Of a stretch of 64,000 nt of DNA, positions 10,202 through 18,600 are shown in pieces (within the stretch, counting starts at the first letter, position 1; the number at the start of each line of letters is the position of its first letter). Origin of the DNA: CAYLUN01 sp964386865. Lineage in GTDB: Bacteria; Verrucomicrobiota; Kiritimatiellia; RFP12; UBA1067. The translations under genes were made by a program, and so were the position numbers. The notes under the pieces were generated by a model. That model had not been told where the DNA came from and did no database searches. It saw only the letters and a list, made by a program, of their open reading frames with translations. Where the stretch lies: the NCBI GenBank assembly GCA_964386865.1, contig CAYLUN010000010.1:1-64000 (forward strand). The letters run 5' to 3'.

Positions 10202-12118
10202 ATGCGTGCTAGCAAGGGAGACGAAGCGGGGGATTTCGAACTGCCGGTGAAGGGCTTCAAGGGAACGCCGGAAGAGATAGAGCGGCAGTGGTTCGAGCAG
10301 GTCTACACGGGGCGGGGCGACTCGATGCGGCAGCTCACGTGGCGCGCCGTGCTGATGGGCTCGGCGCTCGGCAGCGTGCTGTCGCTCACGAACCTCTACA
10401 TCACGCTCAAGGCGGGGTGGGCGTTCGGCGTCGCGATCACGGCCTGCATTCTCTCCTACGCGATCTGGAACGCCTTCTACAAGCTCGGCCTCGCCAAGAC
10501 GCCGATGACCATCCTCGAGAACAACTGCATGCAGTCGACGGCGAGCGCGGCCGGCTACTCGACGGGCGGCACGCTGGGGTCGGCCTTCGCGGCGTACATC
10601 ATTCTGAGCGGGCACCCCCTGCCGATTCCGCTGACGCTGGCGTGGGTCTTCTTTTTGGCGGTGCTCGGCGTGACGATGGCCGTGCCGATGAAGAAGCAGA
10701 TGATCAACATCGAGCAGCTGCCTTTCCCGAGCGGCATTGCGGCGGCTGAGACGCTGCGCGCGCTGCACTCGCACGGCGAAAAGGGCTTGAGGGCCGCGAA
10801 GGCGCTGGGCATCGCAGCCGTGTACGGGGCGGTCGACAAGTTCTGGTCCGAGGGGCTGGGGCTGATCCACGCGAAGCTGGCGCCGCTCGCGAGCGCGGCG
10901 CTGCTGACTTCCGCCGAGAAGTGGCTGTTCGGCTCGTCGTACGCCGCGCTGAAGGGGCGCACGGTGATGTTCACGTGGGACGCGATCTTTGTGGCGGCGG
11001 GCGCGATCATGGGGCTGCGCGTCTGCGTTACCATGTTCGTCAGCGGCACGCTCTGCTGGGGCGTCTTCGTGCCGCTGCTGCAGCGCGAGGGCGTCATCGT
11101 CGGGGCCGGGTTCCGCGAGCTGGTGCAGTACACGCTGTGGGGCGGGACCGCCTGCATGGTGACGAGCGGGGTGTTGAGTTTTATGCTCCAGTGGCGAAGC
11201 ATGGGCCGCGCCTTCAAGAGCTTGGGCGGCATGTTCGGGCGCGGAAGCGTGAAGCTGACCGAGTGCGAGAAGATTGAGACGCCGATGTCTTGGTTCGCCA
11301 TCGGCCAGCTGGTGTCGCTGGTCGCACTGGGCTGGCTCGCACACGTCTCGTTCGCCATGCCGTACTGGCAGAGCGCGCTGGCCGTGGCGCTGTCGTTCAT
11401 TCTGGCGCTGGTGGCCTGCCGGATCACGGGCGAGACGGACACGACGCCAGTGGGCGCGCTGGGCAAGGTCACGCAGCTGACCTTCGGCGCGCTGAACCCG
11501 GGCAACATCTACGTGAACCTGATGAGCGCGAACATCACGTCCGGCGCGGCGACCTCGTCGGCGGACCTGCTGACTGACCTCAAGAGCGGGTACCTGCTGG
11601 GCGCAAACCCCCGCCAGCAGTTCCTCGCGCAATTCGCGGGCATTTTTGCGGGCACGGTGGTTACGGTGCTGGCCTTCGCCGTGCTGGTGCCGGACGCCTC
11701 GGTGCTGGGCTCGGAGCAGTTCCCCGCGCCGGCCGCGCAGACGTGGGCCGCGGTGGCCAAGGCGCTGAGCCTGGGCCTCTCGGCGCTCGCGCCGGTGAAG
11801 GTGTGGTCGATCGCGGTGGGCGCGCTGCTGGGTATTGTGCTGGTGCTGCTGCCGTACGCGCTGCCCAAACGCTGTCACGCCTTCGTGCCGAATGCCTCTG
11901 CGTTCGGCCTAGCGTGGGTGTTCGACTGGTTCTACGGGCTGCTCTTCCTGCTGGGCGCACTGGCGGCTCACGCGCTGAAGAGACGTGCGCCGCAGGCGGC
12001 CGAGGAGTACACCTTCCCCGTGGCCTCCGGCGTGATCGCCGGCGGCTCCCTGATGGGCGTTGTGCTCGTCTTCTGGGAGAACGGCGGCGAGATGCTCGCC
12101 AAAATCCTTGGGCGGTAG
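10202..12118 (+). CDS. OPT family oligopeptide transporter
   Basis: Polytopic inner-membrane transporter of 638 residues, in the usual size range for bacterial OPT/YSL-type proteins that import peptides or metal chelates with a proton gradient. Around 14-16 hydrophobic segments are visible, with the typical N-terminal TNLYITLKAGWAFGVAITACILSYA segment (in pieces: TNLYITLKAG, then GVAITACI), the MTILENNCMQSTASAAGYSTGG block and LPFPSGIAAAETL. A 40-residue hydrophilic N-terminus precedes the first membrane segment. The start has only a weak TAAGG site. It stands alone. Peptide versus siderophore substrate cannot be told. Confidence 0.9.
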   Translation: MRASKGDEAGDFELPVKGFKGTPEEIERQWFEQVYTGRGDSMRQLTWRAVLMGSALGSVLSLTNLYITLKAGWAFGVAITACILSYAIWNAFYKLGLAKTPMTILENNCMQSTASAAGYSTGGTLGSAFAAYIILSGHPLPIPLTLAWVFFLAVLGVTMAVPMKKQMINIEQLPFPSGIAAAETLRALHSHGEKGLRAAKALGIAAVYGAVDKFWSEGLGLIHAKLAPLASAALLTSAEKWLFGSSYAALKGRTVMFTWDAIFVAAGAIMGLRVCVTMFVSGTLCWGVFVPLLQREGVIVGAGFRELVQYTLWGGTACMVTSGVLSFMLQWRSMGRAFKSLGGMFGRGSVKLTECEKIETPMSWFAIGQLVSLVALGWLAHVSFAMPYWQSALAVALSFILALVACRITGETDTTPVGALGKVTQLTFGALNPGNIYVNLMSANITSGAATSSADLLTDLKSGYLLGANPRQQFLAQFAGIFAGTVVTVLAFAVLVPDASVLGSEQFPAPAAQTWAAVAKALSLGLSALAPVKVWSIAVGALLGIVLVLLPYALPKRCHAFVPNASAFGLAWVFDWFYGLLFLLGALAAHALKRRAPQAAEEYTFPVASGVIAGGSLMGVVLVFWENGGEMLAKILGR

Positions 12119-12207
12119 CGGGCGAACCGCAGAAGGCCCTTTTAACGCAAGGGCGCACGGGTGCAAAAACGCGAGGATGGCCTTTTTCGTGCCGTTCGCG
12201 TTTTTCG

Positions 12208-12237
12208 TTTCATTAACTGCCAAAGCTAGGTTACTAT
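12208..12237 (+). promoter_or_regulatory. Candidate promoter of the FHA gene
   Basis: TTTCAT at 12208-12213 and TACTAT at 12232-12237, 18-bp spacer, about 60 bp before the GTG start. The -35 is weak. Confidence 0.3.
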
Positions 12238-12296
12238 ATTTGTATGGCTCATGATTGAATGCATATTCGTGGCTCGAGGTGAAAGGGAGGGTCGTA

Positions 12297-12677
12297 GTGC
12301 AAGCACGATTGGTTGTCTACCGGAACGGAAAGCAGGAGCTCTGTGTCCCGATCGATCAGTCTGGCGCCGGGATCGGGCGCGATTCGGGCAACCCCGTACA
12401 GTTGTCGCTGCCCGAGGTCTCGAAACAGCACGCCTTCCTGCAACGGACCCCGAAAGGCTGGTACATCCGGGATCTGAACAGCCGGAACGGCCTGTTCGTG
12501 AACGGCAGCAAGGTTCGTGAAGCCCTGCTGAACGACGGCGACAAGCTGACCATCGGCCCTTACACGCTGGTGTTCGAGATCGCGGAGGCCGCGCATCCCT
12601 ACAAGCCGAGGCTGCAGATCGACGTCACGGATAACGCCGAGCAGCAGACCATGCCCGCCCAGAGAAGACGAACCTGA
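12297..12677 (+). CDS. FHA domain protein
   Basis: A 126-residue cytoplasmic protein that is almost entirely a forkhead-associated domain, which binds phosphothreonine peptides. The key residues are present: GRD near residue 30, SKQHAFL (Ser/His) and LNSRNGLFVNG with the conserved Asn. I chose GTG at 12297 because it follows AGGGAGGG at good spacing and starts at the FHA strand (QARLVVYRNG); an ATG at 12255 would add 14 residues without a clear site. It lies upstream of an ECF sigma factor and, about 3 kb later, a Ser/Thr kinase, so it may read that kinase's output; this is inferred from proximity only. Confidence 0.85.
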   Translation: MQARLVVYRNGKQELCVPIDQSGAGIGRDSGNPVQLSLPEVSKQHAFLQRTPKGWYIRDLNSRNGLFVNGSKVREALLNDGDKLTIGPYTLVFEIAEAAHPYKPRLQIDVTDNAEQQTMPAQRRRT

Positions 12678-12696
12678 TGTGCGGCTTAAGAAATAA

Positions 12697-12782
12697 CGCT
12701 CAACTCTGAACGGTTAACGCTCACTTTCAAGGAGGGGAGAGGTTCCCTTGAGCGTTGAGAGTTGAACGTTGGGCGTTGAGCG
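12697..12782. repeat. Inverted pair of heptamer arrays before the sigma factor gene
   Basis: 12697-12730 is CGCTCAA, CTCTGAA, CGGTTAA, CGCTCA, CTTTCAA. 12748-12782 is TTGAGCG, TTGAGAG, TTGAACG, TTGGGCG, TTGAGCG. The second array is approximately the reverse complement of the first, with 17 bp between them. The pair could fold into an imperfect hairpin ending 10 bp before the sigma-factor ATG. Confidence 0.8.
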
Positions 12783-12792
12783 TTTGCTGACT

Positions 12793-13554
12793 ATGAAGCA
12801 CACCCCCACGCATAGCGACACCCGTTCCCACGGTTGCTTGGCGACGCTGCCGCCGACGCGCTGGTCTGTGGTCGCAAGGGCCGGCGACCGGGAGCGTGAA
12901 ACGTGGACGGCCGCCCTTGAGGCGATCACCCGGCTCTACCGTCCGGTGCTCGTGCGCCACCTGATCTTCCGCCTGCGCGTGTCCCCCGACCGGGCCGAAG
13001 ACCTCGTGCAGACCTTCCTGGCCGAAAAACTGCTCGGCCAGAATGTTCTGCGCCAGGCATCGCCCCAGAAGGGCCGGTTCAGATCCTTTCTCTTGAAGGT
13101 GTTCAGCAACTTCGCGCTGAGCCAAATGCGCCAGCAGCAGGCGCACAAGCGCCGGCCCTCCAGTCCGGACGCCGTGCGCGTGGACGACCTGCCTGAGCTG
13201 GCGTCGGGCGAGGCCCCGCTGTCAGACTCCTTTGACGCTCTCTGGGCACGCCAAGTTCTCGCCCGGACCGTGGAGCGCCTTCGGGAGGAGTGCCAGTCCA
13301 AGGAGCGCCAGATTCTTTGGGATGTGCTGGAGGTGCGCATTCTAGGTCCCATCTTCAGCGATACCCCGCTCATGCCCTATGAAGAACTGGTCGCGAAGTT
13401 CGGGCTGCGCTCGCCGTCCGAGGCCTCGAATCTGCTGATCACCGCCAAGCGCATGTTCGCGCGGGTTTTGCGAGAGGTCGTGCGCGAGACGGTGGCGGAC
13501 GATGCCGAGGTCGAGGCGGAGATCATGGAGCTGAAAAGGATACTGTCAAGGTAA
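12793..13554 (+). CDS. ECF-like RNA polymerase sigma factor (planctomycete type)
   Basis: A 253-residue sigma-70-family protein of the type found in PVC bacteria next to Ser/Thr kinases. It opens with the characteristic PPTRWSVVARAGD, followed by region 2 (YRPVLVRHLIF...DRAEDLVQTFLAEKL, given here in part) and a linker. A sigma-4-like helix-turn-helix lies near residues 200-235 (YEELVAKFGLRSPSEASNLL). The ATG at 12793 was chosen because the upstream ATG at 12769 sits inside the heptamer array; no strong ribosome site is seen for either. No anti-sigma gene is adjacent. Regulation through the kinase/FHA pair is inferred. Confidence 0.8.
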   Translation: MKHTPTHSDTRSHGCLATLPPTRWSVVARAGDRERETWTAALEAITRLYRPVLVRHLIFRLRVSPDRAEDLVQTFLAEKLLGQNVLRQASPQKGRFRSFLLKVFSNFALSQMRQQQAHKRRPSSPDAVRVDDLPELASGEAPLSDSFDALWARQVLARTVERLREECQSKERQILWDVLEVRILGPIFSDTPLMPYEELVAKFGLRSPSEASNLLITAKRMFARVLREVVRETVADDAEVEAEIMELKRILSR

Positions 13555-13586
13555 CCTCTATGAATGACGCCCTACACTGCCAGATG

Positions 13587-13621
13587 ACTCACGCAGAAAG
13601 ACCCAAAGAATCAAAGATGGG
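13587..13621. repeat. Left-arm copy of a dispersed CTTTGGGT-type element
   Basis: ACTCACGCAGAAAGACCCAAAG and following bases match the left arm of the complete element at 20456-20535. The surrounding 13555-13738 spacer is clearly more AT-rich than its neighbours and shows no gene. Confidence 0.5.
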
Positions 13622-13738
13622 GCGGTATCGTCTTAATCGAAGTCTAAATTTACATAAAAGACGGAAAAACGAAAGTTATGGTTGCGATAAACCGGACTTT
13701 CTGGCATGCTCTTCCGTGTTGGAGGGAGGAAACGCAGG

Positions 13739-14896
13739 ATGTATTACGAACGCGCGTTGGTGTGTCCCGAAGAGTCATTCTTCTTGCTTGGTCCGAGGGG
13801 AACAGGCAAGAGCACGTGGCTGCGTCATCAGCTCCCGGACGCCAAGTTCATCGATCTCTTGGACGAGCGGCAGCGTTATCGCCTGATGTCTCAACCGGGC
13901 GCTTTCGCGCTCGAGTTGCAGGCGGTTGCATCCGGATCGTGGGTCATCGTGGATGAAATCCAGAAGATGCCTGACCTTCTGAACGAGGTCCACCGGTTCA
14001 TCGAGACGCGCGGCCTCAGATTCGCCCTGTGCGGTTCCAGCGCCCGCAAACTGCGGAAGGCGGGTGTCAATCTTCTCGCTGGCCGCGCGCTGAGCCGCAC
14101 CTTGTACCCGTTTCAGCCGGATGAGCTTCCCGGCACTTTTGATATCGAGGACGCGCTCCGCTACGGCACGCTGCCCGTGGCCTGGGGGAGCCGAGTGCGC
14201 GAGGAGAAGTTGGAAGCCTACATCATGACTTATCTCAAGGAGGAGGTTCAGGCTGAGGCTCTCGTGCGAAACCTGCCGGGATTTGCGCGGTTCATCGCGG
14301 TGGCGGCCATCCTCCACGGGCAAGCCATCAACGCCACCAACATCGCCCGCGACTGCGGGGTTTCCCGGCCCACCGTGGAGGCCTATCTGGACATTCTCGA
14401 GCAAACGCTGCTCTGCGTGCGGCTGCCGGCCTATGAGGGGAAACTGCGTGTCAAGGAGCGCAAGCATCCCAAGCTGTTCTGGGTCGACCCCGGACTGGTG
14501 CGCGCCGCCAAGCAGCAGCTCCAACCCACTCTGGCGGCCGAAGAACGGGGGCACCTGTTCGAGGGGCTGGTATGCACGACGCTCCTCGCCTATCGCGACT
14601 ACCGCCGGGCCTTCACGGATCTCCGCTACTGGGCGCCTAACTCGTCAACCGCCGCCGAAGTGGATTTTCTGGTGATCCGGAACGACCGGATGGTCGCGAT
14701 CGAGGTCAAGTCGGGCGCGGTTTTCAACGAGACGTGGTGCAGGGGCCTCAGAGCCTTCGGCACGCCGCCGGGTGTCGTTCGCAGGCTGGTCGTGTGCCCG
14801 GACACCCCCGACCTGAAACTCTCGGACAACATTGAAGTCTTTTCCTATCGACGCCTCGCTTCGCTTCTCCACGCGGGCTCCTTGTTCGACGCTTGA
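13739..14896 (+). CDS. AAA-14/DUF4143 ATPase
   Basis: A 385-residue P-loop ATPase of the AAA_14 plus C-terminal DUF4143 architecture, a widespread family often carried as a mobile accessory gene and of unclear function. Walker A GPRGTGKS is at residues 18-25, Walker B SWVIVDEIQ near residue 72, and a sensor-like ALCGSSARKLRK follows. A winged-helix-like segment (ATNIARDCGVSRPTVEAYL) lies mid-protein, and a nuclease-like strand pattern (EVDFLVIRNDRMVAIEVKSG) near the C-terminus. The ATG at 13739 follows GGAGGAAACGCAGG. It interrupts the FHA-sigma-kinase group and its upstream DNA is AT-rich, which suggests insertion. Confidence 0.85.
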   Translation: MYYERALVCPEESFFLLGPRGTGKSTWLRHQLPDAKFIDLLDERQRYRLMSQPGAFALELQAVASGSWVIVDEIQKMPDLLNEVHRFIETRGLRFALCGSSARKLRKAGVNLLAGRALSRTLYPFQPDELPGTFDIEDALRYGTLPVAWGSRVREEKLEAYIMTYLKEEVQAEALVRNLPGFARFIAVAAILHGQAINATNIARDCGVSRPTVEAYLDILEQTLLCVRLPAYEGKLRVKERKHPKLFWVDPGLVRAAKQQLQPTLAAEERGHLFEGLVCTTLLAYRDYRRAFTDLRYWAPNSSTAAEVDFLVIRNDRMVAIEVKSGAVFNETWCRGLRAFGTPPGVVRRLVVCPDTPDLKLSDNIEVFSYRRLASLLHAGSLFDA

Positions 14897-14951
14897 AGGC
14901 ACAGAGGAAGGGACAGAGGTTGGGTGCGTATTCGGAGACGTAAAAGCGGAA

Positions 14952-14997
14952 AGAACAGCCTTGTCTTGCTTGGGGTTCTTGGAGTCTTTGCGTGAGG
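14952..14997. repeat. Right-arm copy of the dispersed CTTTGGGT-type element
   Basis: The stretch with CAGCCTTGTCTTGCTTGGGG and CTTTGCGTGAG closely matches 20493-20535. Together with 13587-13621 and 20456-20535 it brackets the ATPase and kinase genes. Confidence 0.55.
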
Positions 14998-15052
14998 ACT
15001 CTCAAGGCTCCGATAATTTTTTTAATTCGTGCCGCAGGATTAAGGGGGCTGA

Positions 15053-15081
15053 TTGCGTAGTAGCAGGTGAAGGGATAAGAC
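15053..15081 (+). promoter_or_regulatory. Candidate promoter of the kinase operon
   Basis: TTGCGT at 15053-15058 and TAAGAC at 15076-15081 with a 17-bp spacer, 29 bp before the ATG at 15110. A second -10-like TAGACT follows at 15084. Confidence 0.4.
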
Positions 15082-15109
15082 TGTAGACTACCCAGAAAGG
15101 TTTGAACGT

Positions 15110-15643
15110 ATGACCGCACCGCACAAAACCGCTTTCGACACCGACCGGCGCCAGCTCGCCACGCTGCTCGACCTCTCCCCGGACGCCGGGCGCCTCTGGA
15201 AAGACGAGGAACTGGGCGCGATCCTGCGGCACCAGCTCGCCGCGCCGATGCAGGTCGACCTGATCAACCTGGAGCGCGGGCTGGCGCTCAAGGTCCGCAA
15301 CCTGGCCGAATCTCTGGGCCTGACCCTCAAGAGCTTCGGCGACCTGCTGGCCCACCCGAACCCGCCTGTGGAGCTGCTGAAGATCACCAAGGACTTCGCC
15401 AAAGCCTGCCGCCTCAGCCCGCACAGCCCCGTCCCGCACGAGATCGCCTCGGTGCTCTACTTCGCCAGCATCGCCGCCGCGCTGGTCCGCTGCCGCCGCC
15501 GCATCACCGGCCTCACGAACGACGCCCTGGCCGAAGGCTTCCGCTGGGTCCTGTCCCAGCCCTGGCTGGACGCCCCGACCCGCAGCCTGACCGAAGAGAG
15601 CCTCCTGTTCCTCAACACCCAAGCGGGAGAACGCCATGAGTAA
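15110..15643 (+). CDS. Unknown protein translationally coupled to the kinase
   Basis: I do not recognise this 177-residue protein. It looks soluble and mostly alpha-helical, with no signal peptide or membrane segment. Its 3' end overlaps the kinase gene by 8 bp (kinase ATG at 15636), so the two are almost certainly co-translated and may be partners. The segment RNLAESLGLTLKSFGDLLAHP looks like a helix-turn-helix but is not diagnostic. The DNA is as GC-rich as the kinase domain that follows. Possible roles are a kinase adaptor, an inhibitor or a substrate; none is shown by sequence. Confidence 0.8.
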   Translation: MTAPHKTAFDTDRRQLATLLDLSPDAGRLWKDEELGAILRHQLAAPMQVDLINLERGLALKVRNLAESLGLTLKSFGDLLAHPNPPVELLKITKDFAKACRLSPHSPVPHEIASVLYFASIAAALVRCRRRITGLTNDALAEGFRWVLSQPWLDAPTRSLTEESLLFLNTQAGERHE

Positions 15644-18600
15644 CGCCGACACCACACTTCCGATGGCGCAGCCGCCGATCTCCTCCTCGACCGACGCGCA
15701 GCCCCAGGAGACCCTGCTGCAGCGCGGCATGTTCGACCCGCCCGTGACGCCCGGCACGCTCGGGCACCTGGACCGCTTCGAGATCCTCCGCCTGCTCGGC
15801 GAGGGCGGCATGGGACAGGTCTACCTGGCGCGCGAGCCGCGCACCGACACGCGCGTGGCGGTCAAGCTCCTGCGGCCGCAGATGGCGGACGACCCGCAGT
15901 CGGTCCACCGCTTCCTGACCGAGGCGCGCCACATGTACCGGCTCTCGCACCCCCGCATCCTGCGCGTGCTGGAGGTCTCGGACCGCAAAGAGGGGCCGTA
16001 CTACGTCATGCCGTACGTCGAGGGCGGCAGCCTGCTGGGGCAGTACCGGCCCGGCAAGCCCATGCCGACCGAGCGTATCCTGGCCATCGCCAGCCAGGTC
16101 GCAGAGGCCCTGGCCCACGCGCACGCCCACGGGCTGATCCACCGCGACCTCAAGCCAGGAAACGTGCTGCTGGACAAGGACGGCAACGCCTATCTGACCG
16201 ACTTCGGCCTGGTGCGCACGGTCTTCAACGACTCCATGGTCGACGCCTCGGCCAGCCACCTCGAAGGCACCGCGCCCTACATGTCGCCTGCGGTCGCACG
16301 CGGCGAGGCCGAGGACACCCGCTGCGACATCTACGCCTTCGGCGCGCTGCTCTACGAACTGATCGCCGGCCAGCCGCCCTACACCGGACGGACGTGCCAG
16401 ATCATCCTCGACCAAGTTCTCAAAGGCCCGCCCACGCCGCTCCGCGAGGTCAACCCCAAGGCCAGCCCCGCCCTCGTCAAGATTGCCGAAGGCTGCCTGG
16501 CCCGCGAACTGCATGCCCGCTACACCACCATGACGGACGTGGTGTCCGATCTGGCTCGCGCGGCCAAGGGCGTGCTGCCGCTCGGCCCCCACCAGCAGGA
16601 GCAGCGCCGCCGCCTGCCCCGCCTCGCGGCCCTGCTCGCCGTCACGCTCGCCTTTGCCGCTCTGGCAGGGGTTGCGGTTCACCACTTCTCGGCTGGCACT
16701 CGCTCCACTCGTCCCCAACAAACCGGCGTCCAAAGTCCGGCGTCCGGCGTCCTCGCCCAAATAGGCGTGCCAGCGGCGAACGCAAGCCTCTCAGGGGATG
16801 AGCCGGTCATCGAGGAAGACGATGCCGACAAAGGTGTGCCGCCCGATGCCCGTGCGCTGTCGCCGACGGCGAAGGTGCAAGGCCCGTTCTCCTACACGGT
16901 CACGAACGGCGCAGTCACCCTCGTCAAGTACTCGGGGCCGGGCGGCAATGTCACGATTCCGCGTACGATCAACGGTCTGCCCGTGACAACCCTTGGCACG
17001 CGATCATTTGCGGCATGCACTAACCTAACCAGCATCGCACTTTCCGATTCGATTACCACAATCTCATGGGAGGCCTTCAAGGGATGTACCCGTCTGAACA
17101 CATTGACAATCCCAAAGAGTGTTACATCGATTACCGGTAATGCTTTTGCCGGCTGTTCTGGGTTGGACTCATTCAGTGTGGATATGACGAACCCGGCCTA
17201 TTGCAGTAGTGCTGACGGTGTTGTGTTTAGTAAGGATAGAACCATGCTTATTCGTTATCCGACAGGTAAGCAGTGCAACTATCTTATTCCCTATAGTGTC
17301 AGCACCATCGGACATTATGCGTTTCAAGACTGCGCGGGCTTGACTAGCATTATGATCCCCGGCAGAGTCATCCATATTGGTGATGGTGCCTTTGAGAAAT
17401 GTGAACAGCTAACCAGCATGACTCTTCCATCCAGTGTCATCAGCCTTGGGTACAACGTCAGTTCATTTCTCCATTGTAGCGCTCTCACCTCGATAGTTGT
17501 GGAGGCGGCAAATACGGCCTACAGTAGCAACTCGGATGGTGTGTTATTCAGCAAGGACAAGACTAAATTAGTCTGCTATCCAGGGGGTAGGGCTGGAAGT
17601 TATGGGATACCTGATACGGTCACCCATATCGGACATTCTGCGTTCAAGAACTGTGCAAGTCTGTGCGACGTAACAATTCCCTCCAAGCTAGCCTTTATTA
17701 GCCCAAAGGCATTTCAGACCTGCCCAAATCTCACTGGGCTCTTCTTCAATGGAAATGCACCCAATCTCGGCAAGGCTGCATTAGACGACATTCCGAACGC
17801 AACCATTTACTATCTGCCGGGCACAACCGGCTGGGGCACAGAGCTCGGCGGGCGACCGACGGCGGTGTGGAATCAGGATGTTCAAATCCCGTACACCTAC
17901 ACGACCCACAACGGCGCGATCACCATTACCAAGTACACGGGGCCGGGTGGGGATGTGACCATTCCGAGCACGATCAACGGTCATCCTGTCACCAGCATCG
18001 GAGACTATGCGTTCGCTGATTGCCCCGGATTAACCAGTATTATGATTCCGAAAGGCGTCATTTCTGTAAGTGGGGGTGCCTTCCCCTTCTGTGACAAGTT
18101 TACCTCAATCGGGGTTGATCCGGCGAACCCTGCATACTGTAGCGAGAACGGAGTTCTGTTCAACAAGGCAAAGACCTGCCTCGCCATTTATCCGCGTGGC
18201 AAAACCGGAAGCTATTCGGTCCCCTATAGCGTCACCGAGATTGGGTTCATGGCGTTTTGGAACTGCCACAAACTGACCTCCGTCGAAATGGGCAACGGCG
18301 TCAAGCGAATCGCCTGCGGGGCTTTCGGCCACTGCACCGGCTTGACCAGTATGACGATTCCCGACAGCGTTACCTGTATCGAAGGCGAAGCCTTTTGTAA
18401 GTGTCGTCTGACCGACATCACTGTCCCCAAGAGTGTTACCTCGATAGAAGGCAACCCGTTCAATGGGTGCGGCGGGCTTTCGATTCGGGTAGATGCTGAG
18501 AATCCAGCCTACTACAGCACGGCGGACGGGATCGTATTCAGCAAGGATAAGAGCTACCTCGTCAGTTATCCGAGTGACAAAAAAGGGGATTATGTGATCC

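Noticed and set aside
10172..11878. 568-residue minus-strand open frame over the OPT gene
   Set aside because: It is rich in Arg, Gln and His with no recognisable domain, while the plus strand encodes a clear membrane transporter.
12124..12190. Terminator after the OPT gene
   Set aside because: AAGGCC and GGCCTT are complementary and T-runs are present, but the loop is about 40 nt and the stem too short to support a call.
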